Source: Oscillospiraceae bacterium
Lineage (GTDB): Bacteria; Bacillota; Clostridia; Oscillospirales; Ruminococcaceae
NCBI GenBank assembly: GCA_031284525.1
Contig: JAISZR010000003.1
Span: 62,001 to 126,000, forward strand
DNA length: 64,000 bases
Direction of reading: 5' to 3'
Shown here piece by piece: positions 28,354-40,200 of this stretch. How positions within the stretch are numbered: the first letter of the stretch is position 1; each line of letters begins with the position of its first letter. The notes beneath the pieces were generated by a model. That model had not been told where the DNA came from. It worked only from the letters and a program-made list of their open reading frames with translations, and searched no databases. The position numbers and the translations under genes were made by a program.

Positions 28354-28944
28354 TTGGAGGTAAAGCGTATTGTTACCGGGAAGTTGCGGGAGAATTGTTA
28401 CGTTTTGGTAAGCGATGAACAAGCGGTGATAATAGACCCGGGAGCTGATTTTGAGTTGATTAACAGCGGATTAGCGGGAGCGATTCCCGGGCTTATCCTG
28501 CTCACACACGGCCATTATGATCATATTGGTGCTGTGAAAGCGCTTGTGGCAGAATATGCAGCGGCTGAGGTTTGTGTTAGCGCGCTTGATGTGGAGCTCC
28601 TAGAAGCTCCTGAAAAAAACATGAGTTTGTGGGGTGATCAGTTGGTGAGTGACATCCGCGCGGATGTGCTGCTGCATGATGGTGATTTGCTGAATTTTTC
28701 GGGGAGTATTATAAAAGTCATCGGAACCCCGGGGCATACGAGGGGAAGTGTTTGCTTTGGGGTAGAGGGCATTTTGTTCAGTGGCGACACTTTGTTTAAA
28801 GGAGCAGTTGGCCGCACAGATCTTTATGGAGGGGACAGCGCGAGTTTGAGCAAATCGCTCGAAAAGTTGCGGCAATTGGATGTAAACACGATTGTGTACC
28901 CGGGACATGGATTTAGGACGACGATAGGTGCGGAACTTTCTTAA
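28354..28944 (+). CDS. MBL-fold metallohydrolase, glyoxalase-II-like
   Basis: A small metallo-beta-lactamase-fold hydrolase of 196 residues. The binuclear metal site is complete: HGHYDH, the later GTPGHTRGS histidine, SGDTLF aspartate and a C-terminal PGHG histidine. It belongs to the short GloB-like group found next to rel in many Firmicutes. Its substrate is not known; thioester hydrolysis is possible. The TTG start has GGAGG 8 nt upstream. Confidence 0.88.
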   Translation: MEVKRIVTGKLRENCYVLVSDEQAVIIDPGADFELINSGLAGAIPGLILLTHGHYDHIGAVKALVAEYAAAEVCVSALDVELLEAPEKNMSLWGDQLVSDIRADVLLHDGDLLNFSGSIIKVIGTPGHTRGSVCFGVEGILFSGDTLFKGAVGRTDLYGGDSASLSKSLEKLRQLDVNTIVYPGHGFRTTIGAELS

Positions 28945-29056
28945 CGAGTCATTTTTTGCTTCCCTGTTGGCCCACAGATTTAACACTTTGGGGAAGGCGT
29001 CAAAAAGGAAGGGCTTGCAGGGCGAGTTTTCAAAACGAAAGAAGGGAGCTGAGTCG

Positions 29057-30277
29057 ATGAAAATTTATGAGGAGCTGAAAAGAAGGGGATTGATCGCGCA
29101 GGTTACGAATGAAGATGCTATTAAAGAGCTGATAGATAGCGGAAAGGCTATCTTTTACGTCGGATTTGACGCAACGGCAGATAGCTTGCATGTGGGGCAT
29201 TTTCTCCAGTTTGTGGTTATAAACTGGTTGCAGCGTGCTGGTAACCGGTTTATCGCCCTGCTCGGCACAGGGACCACCCTTATAGGTGATCCCACAGGCA
29301 AGACCGACATGAGGAAGATGCTCTCCAAAGAGGAGATAGACCACAATGCCAATTGCTTTAAAAATCAGATGGAAAGATATATAAACAAAGACGTTTCAAC
29401 ATTTGTCAAGAACGGGGATTGGCTTTGTGAACTGAAATATTTGGAATTGCTTCGCGAAATAGGTGTTCATTTTTCGGTTAATCGCATGCTGGCAGCGGAA
29501 TGTGTGAAAACAAGGTTGGAACGCGGTCTCTCGTTTTTAGAATTCAATTACGTAATCATGCAAAGCTATGATTTCCTATACTTAAATCGTGGCCATGGTT
29601 GCAATCTGCAATTGGGTGGTGACGATCAGTGGTCAAATATCCTAGGCGGCGTGGATTTGGTGAGGCGTGTGGATCAGAATGAAGTCTATGGGATGACTTT
29701 TACGCTGCTTGTGACGAGTGACGGCAAAAAAATGGGGAAGACTGAAAAGGGAGCGTTGTGGTTAGATGAGAACAAACTTTCGGTTTATGATTTTTTTCAA
29801 TATTGGCGGAATATTGATGATTCTGAAGTGTTTAAGTGTCTTAGGCTCCTTACCTTTCTTCCAATTGAAAAGATTGAAGAAATGGAGCGTAATAATGAAG
29901 AAATCAATGAGTGTAAAGAAATACTGGCGTTCGAAGTGACGAAATTGGTTCATGGTGAAGAAAAGGCAGCTATTGCTATGGAAACTGCGAGGGCTGTTTT
30001 TGATGGGGATATGTCAGCCTTGAATATGCCAAGTTTGATTTTGCGGCCAGATGATTTTGAAGAGGGTCAAATTGAGCTGGCCTTGGTGCTTGTGAAGTTG
30101 GGACTCACAAAATCTAAAAGCGAATCGCGGAGATTGATTGAACAAGGTGGAATAAGAATTGATGACCAAGAGATTAACGATGTGAATTGCAAAATTGCGC
30201 GGAGGGCTCTTGCACAAAAGGATTGTGTGATAAAAAAAGGCAAAAAAGTCTTCTTTAGACTGATTTTAGGTGAATAA
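29057..30277 (+). CDS. tyrS: Tyrosyl-tRNA synthetase
   Basis: Charges tRNA-Tyr. Class I signatures are HVGH at 45-48 and KMGKT at 225-229 (the KMSKS loop). The YxGFDATAxSLHVGH context, the QSYDFLYL tyrosine-binding segment and a C-terminal S4 RNA-binding domain identify TyrS. The ATG at 29057 follows a GGGAG site and gives 406 residues; the frame is open upstream for 43 codons but without family similarity. I see no T-box in the 112-nt gap before it. Confidence 0.96.
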   Translation: MKIYEELKRRGLIAQVTNEDAIKELIDSGKAIFYVGFDATADSLHVGHFLQFVVINWLQRAGNRFIALLGTGTTLIGDPTGKTDMRKMLSKEEIDHNANCFKNQMERYINKDVSTFVKNGDWLCELKYLELLREIGVHFSVNRMLAAECVKTRLERGLSFLEFNYVIMQSYDFLYLNRGHGCNLQLGGDDQWSNILGGVDLVRRVDQNEVYGMTFTLLVTSDGKKMGKTEKGALWLDENKLSVYDFFQYWRNIDDSEVFKCLRLLTFLPIEKIEEMERNNEEINECKEILAFEVTKLVHGEEKAAIAMETARAVFDGDMSALNMPSLILRPDDFEEGQIELALVLVKLGLTKSKSESRRLIEQGGIRIDDQEINDVNCKIARRALAQKDCVIKKGKKVFFRLILGE

Positions 30278-30327
30278 TTGGCTTGCTTTGAGTTATCTTG
30301 AGTATAGGTTGGATTGGAGGCAAAGGT

Positions 30328-30570
30328 ATGAGATTGGATAAATATCTCAAAGTGACGCGGATTGTTAAGAGGAGAACTATTGCGAATGAACTTTGCGATG
30401 CAGGTAAAGTTAGTGTGAACGGCAAAGTTGCAAAGGCATCTTGTGAGGTTAAGGAGGGAGATGTTTTGGCGCTAAAATTGGCGGGGAAAGAACAAAAATT
30501 CAGGATTTCTAAGATTTTGGAGCATGTTCCCAAGGATATTGCAAATGACCTTTTTGAGGTGATTACGTAG
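30328..30570 (+). CDS. rqcP: S4-domain ribosome quality-control protein RqcP
   Basis: An 80-residue S4 domain protein (MRLDKYLKVTRIVKRRTIA at the start) of the RqcP/YabO family. In Bacillus it works with RqcH to add alanine tails to stalled nascent chains on 50S subunits. The ATG has GGAGG 7 nt upstream; an earlier in-frame start would lie before that site. It follows tyrS by 50 nt. Confidence 0.9.
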   Translation: MRLDKYLKVTRIVKRRTIANELCDAGKVSVNGKVAKASCEVKEGDVLALKLAGKEQKFRISKILEHVPKDIANDLFEVIT

Positions 30571-30732
30571 CGGTTTTTGGTGTTTGATTCCAGAGTGCGG
30601 GTGATAGGGATTTGGAGGCCCTGTGTTCCTCTTTTTGGTTTCTTAGCCGGTACGCTTTCCCAAAAGCATAAAGTGGTTTGTTTTGTTCTTTTGAATTAAT
30701 TTAAACTCAGCCAAGCGGGATGAAATAAAAAG

Positions 30733-30761
30733 TTGACAAAGCAGGAGGGCGTGTGTATAAT
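30733..30761 (+). promoter_or_regulatory. Consensus SigA promoter of the six-tRNA operon
   Basis: TTGACA (30733-30738), 17-nt spacer, TATAAT (30756-30761): a perfect consensus promoter 36 nt before tRNA-Val. The preceding gap 30571-30732 shows nothing else. Confidence 0.92.
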
Positions 30762-30797
30762 GGTTGGGGTCCGGAGGTTGGGGAAGGAACCCAAAAA

Positions 30798-30873
30798 GGG
30801 AGCATAGCTCAGCTGGTAGAGCATCTGCCCTACAAGCAGGAGGTCACAGGTTCGAGCCCTGTTGCTCCCACCA
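30798..30873 (+). tRNA. tRNA-Val (TAC) with C33
   Basis: A 76-nt cloverleaf with encoded CCA; the acceptor GGGAGCA pairs with TGCTCCC. Anticodon stem TCTGC/GCAGG encloses loop CCTACAA, so the anticodon is TAC but position 33, almost always T, is C. Confidence 0.93.
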
Positions 30874-30878
30874 GTTAC

Positions 30879-30955
30879 GGCCCGGTAGTTCAGTTGGTTA
30901 GAACGCTAGCCTGTCACGCTAGAGGTCGTGGGTTCAAGCCCCATCCGGGTCGCCA
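30879..30955 (+). tRNA. tRNA-Asp (GTC)
   Basis: A 77-nt cloverleaf with encoded CCA. Acceptor GGCCCGG/CCGGGTC; anticodon arm CTAGC-CTGTCAC-GCTAG. It starts 5 nt after tRNA-Val. Confidence 0.96.
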
Positions 30956-30970
30956 GAAGGTGTGTTTTTT

Positions 30971-31046
<76 letters not shown>

Positions 31047-31057
31047 ATTTTGATTTT

Positions 31058-31133
31058 GCGGATTTAGCTCACCCGGTAGAGCGCCACCTTGCCAAGGTGG
31101 AGGTAGCGAGTTCGAGTCTCGTAATCCGCTCCA
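31058..31133 (+). tRNA. tRNA-Gly (GCC)
   Basis: A 76-nt cloverleaf with encoded CCA. Acceptor GCGGATT/AATCCGC; anticodon loop TTGCCAA. It is nearly identical to the next gene. Confidence 0.96.
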
Positions 31134-31167
31134 GCTTTTGTTTTTTGCGGGCTTTGGCCTTTTCCTT

Positions 31168-31243
31168 GCGGATTTAGCTCACCCGGTAGAGCGCCACCTT
31201 CCCAAGGTGGAGGTAGCGAGTTCGAGCCTCGTAATCCGCTCCA
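31168..31243 (+). tRNA. tRNA-Gly (CCC)
   Basis: A 76-nt cloverleaf with encoded CCA. It differs from the preceding tRNA-Gly at two bases only: G34 to C (anticodon CCC) and one T-loop base (T to C). Confidence 0.96.
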
Positions 31244-31248
31244 GTTGT

Positions 31249-31323
<75 letters not shown>

Positions 31324-31382
31324 ATACTTACAAAATCTTCGTTGGGCCAGGACCAAAAGTGAAAGACGGTACACAAAGAGAT

Positions 31383-31414
31383 GAGGTTGTGGTCTTTGCC
31401 ACAGCCTCTTTTTT
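31383..31414 (+). terminator. Rho-independent terminator of the tRNA operon
   Basis: A 10-bp stem (31383-31392 with 31399-31408, one G-T pair), loop TCTTTG, then six T at 31409-31414. Confidence 0.92.
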
Positions 31415-31527
31415 GTTGGGCGCTCCAGAGCGAAATCGTTTCGATGTGCAAAAAACAAGTTTGGATTTTGAGAAAGGTGATTTATGTCTCCTTGGGATTC
31501 GGGTAATGCTCTTGGCTAAGCCGGTGA

Positions 31528-33498
31528 TTACGGATTTGATTCCAGTTTATTAATTAAATCTCGGAGGTGTGCGGCATGCTCAAATTCGAGTGCTCTTGCC
31601 GCTTTTTTCATCTCCCTGCTTAATTCTGCGATGAGTTTCTCCTTCTCTTTTTTCTTTATTTTTTTGCCGTCAAAATTCGAAGTTATCTCTTTTTCGGCAC
31701 GTGAGATTTCAAGGGTTTCGCGGACGTCTTTTTTTATTGTTTGCGGCGTGATGTTATTTTCTTTGTTGAATTTCTGTTGGATTGCTCTTCTCCTGTTTGT
31801 TTCGTCAATTGCAACGCGCATCGATTCGGTCACGTGGTCGGCATACATGACTACCTGGCCGTTTGCATTTCTTGCAGCTCTTCCAATTGTCTGGATGAGC
31901 GATGTTTTTGACCTTAAAAACCCTTCTTTGTCGGAATCTAAAATTGCAACAAGGGAAACTTCCGGCAGGTCTAAACCCTCGCGAAGCAGATTGATCCCCA
32001 CCAAAACGTCAATCTCGCCCAGTCTTAAGCTGTTTAATATCTGGGTTCTTTCGAGGGTTTCGATATCACTGTGCATATATTTCACTTTGATGCCTTGCTT
32101 GCTGATATAATCAGTCAGATCTTCCGCCATCTTTTTAGTGAGTGTTGTAACAAGAGTTCGTTCGTTTCTGCTTGTTCTTCCCCTAATCAGCTGCAAAAGA
32201 TCCGCAATTTGCCCTTCGATTGGTTTCACCAGAACTTCCGGATCTAAAAGGCCAGTTGGTCTAATTAGCTGTTCAAAGATATTCGGGGCACTTTTTTCTC
32301 TCTCAAAGTCACCGGGTGTTGCGCTGACGAAGATGATTTTGTGCAGTTTCGCGTAACATTCGTCAAAGCTCAGTGGCCTGTTATCTCGCGCCGAGGGTAG
32401 TCTGAACCCGTGTTCGATCAGCACATTTTTCCTAGAAGCGTCTCCTGCAAACATGCTTCTGACCTGCGGCAAGGTGACATGAGATTCGTCGATCACCATC
32501 AAGAAATCTTCCGGCAGGTAATCAAGCAGTGTGAATGGGGCACTGCCCGGCTCTCTGCCCGCAAGAACTCGCGAATAATTTTCGATTCCTTTGCAAAAAC
32601 CCACTTCTCTCAGCAATTCGATATCGTAATTCGTCCGTTCCTTTATCCTTTGGGCCTCGATCAGCTTGCCAGCTGCCTCAAATACCTTGACTTGTTCCTG
32701 CATCTCTTTCTGGATTTTTTCAATTGCAGGTGGGAGTTTCTCCCGCGGGATAACGTAATGTGAAGCGGGATAGATTGCTGCGTGATCCATGACCAGTTTT
32801 ACCTGGCCCGTTAGTGGATTGATTTTTTGGATTTTTTCTATTTCGTCGGAAAAAAATTGCACTCTGATAGCATTTTCACTTTCATAAACGGGGAAGATGT
32901 CCACAACATCTCCGCGCACACGAAACTTGTTGTGGACAAACTCAGTATCATTGCGCTCATATTGAATCTCTATTAATTTTTGAATCAGTTCGTCTCTGGA
33001 TTTTTGCATCTGTGGCCGTAGCGAAATTACCATGTTTTTGTAATCCAAAGGGTTCCCCAAACTATAGATGCACGAAACGCTAGAAACGATGATAACATCT
33101 CTTCGTTCCGCAAGAGCCGCCGTTGCCGAGTGCCGCAATCGCTCGATTTCTTCGTTGATTGCATTATCCTTCTCTATATACGTGTCGGTGCTTGCGATAT
33201 ACGCTTCCGGCTGATAATAATCGTAGTAACTCACAAAATATTCAACGGCATTTTCGGGGAAGAATTCTTTGAATTCGCAGCAAAGTTGAGCTGCGAGGGT
33301 TTTGTTGTGTGCCAAAACTAGAGTTGGGGAGTTAATTTCTGCGATTACATTGGCAATTGTGAATGTCTTCCCGGAGCCCGTGACTCCCAGAAGTGTTTGC
33401 TCCCTGCAGCCTGCTTTGAGCGATTTGACTAAGTTGGTGACTGCCGCTTGTTGATCACCATTCATAGAATATTCTGAGTGGATTTTAAACCTTTCCAT
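31528..33498 (-). CDS. uvrB: Excinuclease ABC subunit B
   Basis: Damage-verification helicase of nucleotide excision repair. It has Walker [11 protein letters not shown] near the N-terminus, the beta-hairpin [11 protein letters not shown] that probes the lesion, helicase motifs through [19 protein letters not shown] and QTIGRAARN, and the C-terminal UVR domain that contacts UvrC. Its 656 residues are full length. uvrA and uvrC are not in the window. It lies 224 nt after rpoC on the same strand; I see no clear terminator in that gap. Confidence 0.97.
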   Translation of the reverse strand: MERFKIHSEYSMNGDQQAAVTNLVKSLKAGCREQTLLGVTGSGKTFTIANVIAEINSPTLVLAHNKTLAAQLCCEFKEFFPENAVEYFVSYYDYYQPEAYIASTDTYIEKDNAINEEIERLRHSATAALAERRDVIIVSSVSCIYSLGNPLDYKNMVISLRPQMQKSRDELIQKLIEIQYERNDTEFVHNKFRVRGDVVDIFPVYESENAIRVQFFSDEIEKIQKINPLTGQVKLVMDHAAIYPASHYVIPREKLPPAIEKIQKEMQEQVKVFEAAGKLIEAQRIKERTNYDIELLREVGFCKGIENYSRVLAGREPGSAPFTLLDYLPEDFLMVIDESHVTLPQVRSMFAGDASRKNVLIEHGFRLPSARDNRPLSFDECYAKLHKIIFVSATPGDFEREKSAPNIFEQLIRPTGLLDPEVLVKPIEGQIADLLQLIRGRTSRNERTLVTTLTKKMAEDLTDYISKQGIKVKYMHSDIETLERTQILNSLRLGEIDVLVGINLLREGLDLPEVSLVAILDSDKEGFLRSKTSLIQTIGRAARNANGQVVMYADHVTESMRVAIDETNRRRAIQQKFNKENNITPQTIKKDVRETLEISRAEKEITSNFDGKKIKKKEKEKLIAELSREMKKAARALEFEHAAHLRDLINKLESNP

Positions 33499-33722
33499 TG
33501 GGTTTTATCCTTCCCAAATAAAGCGTCGGGTGTCTTTCAAAAAATTAAGACAGAAAAAATCCGGTATCATCTGAAGCGGGAACTCTGGAGAAAACATCCT
33601 TGGATTTTGGGGAAAGTGCCTGAGGAAAAGAAAAGCTCCAAAGGCGTACACTTGTTTTGAATTTAGAAATGCCCTAAAAGCGGGTGGGTGATTTAACTGC
33701 GCGAGAAGGTAAACAAAGGGAT

Positions 33723-36700
33723 TTACATTATGTCGTCGATTTCCGACGTGTTTTTTGCGATCTCTATTGCATCATAATCCACAATCCCGGTGCCGGCTGG
33801 GACGAGCTTGCCGATAATTACGTTTTCTTTAAGGCCAACTAGACGATCGGACTTGCCTTTGATTGCCGCATCTGCCAAAACACGTGTTGTTTCTTGGAAC
33901 GAAGCTGCAGAGAGAAAACTCTCGGTTGCAAGCGATGCCTTTGTTATTCCGAGCAGCACCGGGACAAATGTTGCTTTTTGCAACGTTGTTTCTCCCTTTG
34001 CAATTCGCTCTTCTATTTTTTGGTTTTCGGCAACAGCTTGTGATTTTTCTACCAATACTCCCGGCAACAGGTTAGTGTCGCCTATGTCTGTGACTCTGAC
34101 CTTTCTGAGCATCTGTCTGACAATAACTTCGATGTGCTTGTCATTGATGTCAACACCTTGCATACGATAAACTTTTTGTACTTCCTGAATCAAATAATCT
34201 TGCACTGCAAGCTCACCTTTGATTTCCAAGACATCGTGTGGGTTAACAGAGCCTTCTGTGAGTGCGTCTCCCTTTTCAACGAAGTCGCCGTCTTTTACAT
34301 TGAGCATTGAACCATATGGGATTATATGTTCCATTTCTTCGAGATTTTCTTCGTCAAAAATAGAAACGACTTTGGTGTTCTTGAGTTCCCGGATAGTCAC
34401 TTTGCCTTTTATTTCACTTATGACGGCCATGTGTTTTGGTTTCCTTGCCTCAAATAATTCTTCAACCCTCGGCAGTCCCTGGGTGATATCTTCCTCCGAC
34501 GCAACGCCACCTGTGTGAAAGTTGCGCATTGTAAGTTGTGTTCCGGGTTCGCCAATCGATTGTGCAGCCACTGTTCCCACGGCTTCTCCGATGACCACTG
34601 GCCGCCCGTTTGCCAAATTAGCGCCGTAACACCTTGCACAGATTCCGTATTTTGACTGGCAATTCAATACAGACCGGATTTTTATTTTCTTCACTCCTGT
34701 GGCAATTATCAAATCGGCGTCTTTTTCGTCCACTAACGTGCTGTGTGATACAAGCAATTCTCCGGTTTGGGGGTCCAAAAAATCTGCGAGCAGAAAGCGA
34801 CCAATCAGTCTTTCCTTTAGTGACTCTATCAACTCGTTATAATCCGTCACATCACACACGCTAAGACCCTCTGCCGCGTGACAGTCGTCATCCCTGATAA
34901 TGATATCCTGCGAGACGTCGACGAGTCTTCTGGTCAGGTAGCCGGAATCCGCTGTTCTCAGGGCTACGTCTGCCATTCCCTTTCGCGCCCCGCGAGCTGA
35001 GATAAAATATTCTAACACATTCAATCCTTCGTGATAATTCGCTTTGATTGGGATTTCGATTGTTGTCCCAGACGTGTTCGCAATGAGTCCTCTCATCCCC
35101 GCTAACTGCCGAATCTGGTTCATGCTTCCACGTGCGCCGGAATCTGCCATCATGAAGATGGTGTTATATACGTCTAGGCTTTCTGTTAAAGCTTGTGACA
35201 CTTTTTTCGTGGTGTCTTCCCAGACTTTTATGGCTAGCGAAATGCGCTCTTCTTCTGAAAGGAGGCCCAATTTGAACTGCTTGCTTATTTTCCCAACAAG
35301 CGCTTCGGCCTCTTCAATGAAGACCTTCTTTTCTTTGGGTGGCACAACGTCGCTGAAAGCTACTGTTATTGCCCCTTTTGTCGAATATTTGAATCCCAAA
35401 TTTTTGAGCTTATCTAGCACATCCGCCGTTATTGCGGTGCCGTTCACGCTGATACACCTGCCAACGATGTCCCCCAGCTTCTTTTTGTTGACCAAAAACG
35501 AGATTTCTAAATCCAAAAGTTTATCGGGATCTGTTCTGTCGACGTATCCTAAATTTTGCGGGATTGCTTCGTTAAAGATTATTTTGCCGATGGTCGTCTC
35601 CACAATTTTACTGATCTGTTTGTCATCGAATTCTCTTGTTAATCTGATCTTGATTTTGGCGTGTAAGCTCAGGTATCCCAAACTATACGCCATTATCGCT
35701 TCATCCACATTTTTATATAAGTGGCCCTCTCCTATTTCGCCTTTTCTCTCCTGTGTTAGGTAGTAGATTCCTAAAACCATATCCTGAGTTGGCACAACCA
35801 CAGGTTTCCCGTCAGAAGGCTTTAATAGATTGTTGGCTGCAAGCATCAAAAATCTGGCCTCAGTTTGGGCTTCCACAGAAAGGGGAACGTGAACGGCCAT
35901 TTGGTCGCCATCAAAATCTGCATTATAGGCAGTGCACACCAGCGGATGCAGTTTTAGCGCGCGGCCCTCCACCAAGATCGGTTCAAAGGCCTGTATCCCC
36001 AGCCGGTGAAGAGTTGGGGCTCTGTTTAAAAGAACGGGATGATCTTTTATTATTCTTTCTAACACATCCCAAACTTCTGGCCTAGCGCGTTCGACCATTT
36101 TTCTGGCACTTCTCACATTTCCTGCAATTCCCAGTTTGACTAACCGTTTCATAACAAAAGGTTTAAATAGTTCCAATGCCATTTCTTTGGGCAATCCACA
36201 TTGGTATATCTTGAGTTCAGGACCGACTACAATAACGGAACGGCCTGAGTAATCAACGCGTTTGCCAAGAAGATTTTGGCGGAATCTTCCCTGCTTGCCC
36301 TTGAGCATATCCGAAAGTGATTTGAGAGGTCTATTGTTTGCCCCAGTTATCGGTTTGCCGCGTCTACCGTTATCAATTAATGCGTCAACCGCTTCTTGCA
36401 GCATCCTTTTTTCATTTCTGATGATGATTTCTGGTGCTTCTAACTCAAACAACCTTTTCAGACGGTTGTTTCTGTTTATCACGCGTCTGTAAAGATCATT
36501 AAGATCACTTGTGGCGAATCTGCCGCCATCGAGTTGCACCATAGGCCTGATATCCGCCGGAATGACCGGCAGAACATCCATTATCATCCATTCGGGTTTG
36601 TTTTTTGAAAGCCTGAAGGCATCGGCAACTTCCAGCCTTTTGATTAGTTTTACCCGCTTTTGATTTGAAGCAGTTTTTAGTGCCTCTTTAATCTCCGCGC

Positions 36701-37259
36701 ACAAAACATCAAGGTCAATTTCTTGAAGCAGTTTTTTGATGGCTTCTGCGCCCATCCTTGCGTCGAACTCATCCTCATATTTTTCCCGCATCTTCTCATA
36801 TTCAACTTCGCTCAAAATTTGCCCCTTGACCAGTGGAGTTCCTCCACCGTCAATAACCACATAAGCTGAGAAATAAAGGACTTTTTCTAACATTCTTGGG
36901 GTAATTTCTAAAAGCAATCCCATCTTGGATGAAACACCTTTGAAATACCAAATGTGAGAGACCGGAACGGCCAATTCTATGTGCCCCATGCGTATCCTTC
37001 GAACCTTAGATCTCGTTATCTCAACGCCGCATCTATCGCAGATTTTGCCCTCATACCGGACCCTTTTATACTTTCCGCAATGGCACTCCCAATCCTTTAC
37101 TGGGCCGAATATCTTTTCGCAAAATAAGCCATCGCGTTCTGGTTTTAGTGTCCTGTAGTTGATTGTTTCTGGTTTTTTTATTTCGCCATATGACCAACTT
37201 TTAATCTGTTCTGACGATGCTAATCCTATTTTTATTGCTGAGAAATCATTAAATTCCAT
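33723..37259 (-). CDS. rpoC: RNA polymerase subunit beta'
   Basis: Catalytic subunit of RNA polymerase. It shows the N-terminal zinc finger ([20 protein letters not shown]), the catalytic NADFDGDQM motif, the bridge helix and trigger loop region, and the second zinc site ([13 protein letters not shown]). It has 1178 residues without a large lineage insertion. The ATG at 37259 has GGAGGA about 10 nt upstream; an in-frame GTG at 37277 overlaps that very site. It follows rpoB by 40 nt. Confidence 0.97.
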   Translation of the reverse strand: MEFNDFSAIKIGLASSEQIKSWSYGEIKKPETINYRTLKPERDGLFCEKIFGPVKDWECHCGKYKRVRYEGKICDRCGVEITRSKVRRIRMGHIELAVPVSHIWYFKGVSSKMGLLLEITPRMLEKVLYFSAYVVIDGGGTPLVKGQILSEVEYEKMREKYEDEFDARMGAEAIKKLLQEIDLDVLCAEIKEALKTASNQKRVKLIKRLEVADAFRLSKNKPEWMIMDVLPVIPADIRPMVQLDGGRFATSDLNDLYRRVINRNNRLKRLFELEAPEIIIRNEKRMLQEAVDALIDNGRRGKPITGANNRPLKSLSDMLKGKQGRFRQNLLGKRVDYSGRSVIVVGPELKIYQCGLPKEMALELFKPFVMKRLVKLGIAGNVRSARKMVERARPEVWDVLERIIKDHPVLLNRAPTLHRLGIQAFEPILVEGRALKLHPLVCTAYNADFDGDQMAVHVPLSVEAQTEARFLMLAANNLLKPSDGKPVVVPTQDMVLGIYYLTQERKGEIGEGHLYKNVDEAIMAYSLGYLSLHAKIKIRLTREFDDKQISKIVETTIGKIIFNEAIPQNLGYVDRTDPDKLLDLEISFLVNKKKLGDIVGRCISVNGTAITADVLDKLKNLGFKYSTKGAITVAFSDVVPPKEKKVFIEEAEALVGKISKQFKLGLLSEEERISLAIKVWEDTTKKVSQALTESLDVYNTIFMMADSGARGSMNQIRQLAGMRGLIANTSGTTIEIPIKANYHEGLNVLEYFISARGARKGMADVALRTADSGYLTRRLVDVSQDIIIRDDDCHAAEGLSVCDVTDYNELIESLKERLIGRFLLADFLDPQTGELLVSHSTLVDEKDADLIIATGVKKIKIRSVLNCQSKYGICARCYGANLANGRPVVIGEAVGTVAAQSIGEPGTQLTMRNFHTGGVASEEDITQGLPRVEELFEARKPKHMAVISEIKGKVTIRELKNTKVVSIFDEENLEEMEHIIPYGSMLNVKDGDFVEKGDALTEGSVNPHDVLEIKGELAVQDYLIQEVQKVYRMQGVDINDKHIEVIVRQMLRKVRVTDIGDTNLLPGVLVEKSQAVAENQKIEERIAKGETTLQKATFVPVLLGITKASLATESFLSAASFQETTRVLADAAIKGKSDRLVGLKENVIIGKLVPAGTGIVDYDAIEIAKNTSEIDDIM

Positions 37260-37299
37260 AAGAATAATTTCCTCCACAAAGATATTTTGTCTTTAGTTT

Positions 37300-40200
37300 T
37301 CAGATGTCATCCGATAAAGCATCATCGATTTCTGCGGACTCTTCATCCAAAATCTCGTCGCTTTCATCTTCAAAGTCGCTCAGACGATCCTGTTCGAAAT
37401 ATTCTTCGGGATCTGCATCGCTAAGTGCCCTTAAATCTGTATCCTCCGAAACAGCCACATCTTCTCGACCCTCTTCCTCAAACATTTTGTTGAGGTCGAT
37501 CTTCCTATCGCCCTTCCCTAGGATTTGGATGTCTAGCCCCAGAGACTGCAGCTCTTTTATGAGAACTTTAAAAGATTCCGGTAGGCCGGCTTTTGGGATA
37601 TTGCGCCCTTTAACAATTGCTTCATAGGTTTTTACTCTGCCAGCTATATCATCTGACTTAACGGTTAAAATCTCTTGAAGGGTGTATGCGGCCCCGTATG
37701 CTTCTAGTGCCCAAACTTCCATCTCACCAAACCTCTGTCCGCCGAATTGTGCCTTGCCGCCGAGTGGCTGTTGCGTTACCAGCGAGTAAGGTCCTGTTGA
37801 ACGCGCGTGGATCTTATCGTCAACCAGGTGATGCAGTTTTAGATAATACATGTAGCCCACGGTAACTTCGTTATCAAATGGTTCGCCAGTCCTGCCGTCA
37901 TAGAGAATAGATTTTCCGTTTTGACTAAGGCCAATTTGCGCGAAACCATCTGCAATGTCTTTTTCAGTCGCTCCGTCAAAGACGGGTGTTACCATGTTTA
38001 TTCCGAGTTCTTTTGCAATGCGGCCAAGGTGAACTTCTAACACTTGCCCCATGTTCATTCTGGCGGGAACCCCAAGTGGATTTAATATCACGTCAATGGG
38101 GGTGCCATCCGGTAAAAATGGCATATCTTCCTGTGGCATCACCCTGGCGACAACTCCCTTGTTACCATGCCTCCCTGCCATCTTATCTCCCACCGAAATT
38201 TTGCGCTTCCGCGCCACATAGCATCTGACGACCATGTTGACCCCCGGGGCCAACTCGTCACAATCTTCTCTTGTGAAGGCTTTAATGTCCACAACAGTGC
38301 CATATTCACCGTGTGGAACTCTTAAGGATGTATCCCTCACTTCTCTTGCTTTTTCTCCGAAAATCGCTCTGAGCAAACGTTCTTCAGAGGTAAGTTCTGT
38401 TTCCCCTTTTGGGGTTACTTTCCCCACCAATATGTCTCCAGCTCTAACTTCAGCACCAATTCTGATTATTCCCATTTCATCTAGATCTTTTATTGCTTCA
38501 TCGCCGACATTTGGGATTTCGCGAGTTATCTCTTCTTTTCCCAGCTTTGTATCTCTTGCCTCAATTTGGTATTCTTCGATGTGAATGGAGGTAAATATGT
38601 CATCTTTTACAAGCCGTTCGTTTAACAAAACGGCATCTTCGTAGTTATATCCTTCCCAGGTCATAAAGGCCACCAGCACGTTTTTACCAAGGCTTATTTC
38701 TCCATTTTGCGTGGAAGGACCATCGGCGAGCACCTGCCCTTTTTTGACGGCTTCTCCTACATTCACAATTGGGTGCTGATTTATGCAAGTATCCTGATTA
38801 GAGCGAGTAAACTTGAACAGGTTATATTCATCAGTAACCTTTTCGCTGTTTAGCACTCTGATTGAGTTGGCGGTCACTCTTTTAACAACGCCATCGTTCT
38901 TTGCCAAAACAACGGCTCCGGAATCAACAGCTGCTTTATATTCGATTCCAGTTGCGACTAACGGTGCTTCTGGAACCAAAAGCGGAACTGCTTGCTTTTG
39001 CATGTTTGAGCCCATCAAAGCCCTGCTTGCATCATCATTTTCCAAAAATGGTATCATCGCCGTTCCCACTGAAACTACCATTTTGGGAGATACATCCATA
39101 TAATCCACGGCTTCGCGCTCAATCTCAAGAATTTTATCCCTGTATCTTGCAGTTACAAGTGGTTTAACAAAAACACCTTTTTCATCAAGTGGTTCGTTTG
39201 CCTGTGCGATAATAAAGTTATCTTCAACATCTGCGGTCATATATTCAATTTCGTTAAGTACTTCCCCTGTACCTTTTTTGACTCGCATATATGGGGCTTC
39301 GATGAACCCGTATTTATTCACTTTCGCATAGGTTGCAAGGTAAGAAATAAGACCAATATTGGGCCCTTCGGGTGTTTCTATTGGACACATCCTGCCATAA
39401 TGCGAGTAATGTACGTCCCTAACTTCGAATCCTGCCCTATCCCTTGAAAGACCGCCAGGACCAAGTGCTGACAACCGTCTTTTGTGTGTTAGTTCCGCAA
39501 GAGGATTGATCTGCTCCATGAACTGAGAAAGGGGAGAAGAGCCAAAAAACTCCTTCATGGCTGCCACCACTGGTCTTATGTTAATTAACGCCTGCGGTGT
39601 AATAACGTCGATATCCTGTATCTGCACAAGCATTCTTTCTCTAGTCACTCTTTCGAGCCGCGTAAGCCCTATTTTGAACTGGTTTTGCAAAAGCTCTCCA
39701 ACCGATCTGATTCTGCGGTTCCCAAGGTGATCGATGTCGTCTGTCTCCCCTATGCCATCGTGGAGATTCAGAAAATAACTTATAGACGCTAATATATCCG
39801 TGGTTGTTATGTGTTTGGGTATTAATTCGTCTTTGTGCTTTTTTAGTTCATTTTTAAGTTCGGCTCGCCTTGCATCACCAAGGATTTTTTGCAAAACTGT
39901 GAATGAAACTTTCCCATCTATCCCCAGTGCCTCAAGCTCTTCGGCAGAAATATTGGCCAACTTTGACGCATCTACCATTCTGTTGGAGATAACAACCACC
40001 TTTTTGCTGCCCAAATCTAAAACCACGCGGTCTATTCCGGCATTTTCTATTTCTTTAGCTTGCTGCTTGTCGAGTGTGGTCCCGGCGACTGCGAGTAACT
40101 CCCCAGTGGATTGATCTATGACATTTTCTGCGAGTTTTCTGCCGACTATGCGTTCAGCGAGTGCCAGCTTTTTGTTATATTTATACCTGCCTACTTTCCT

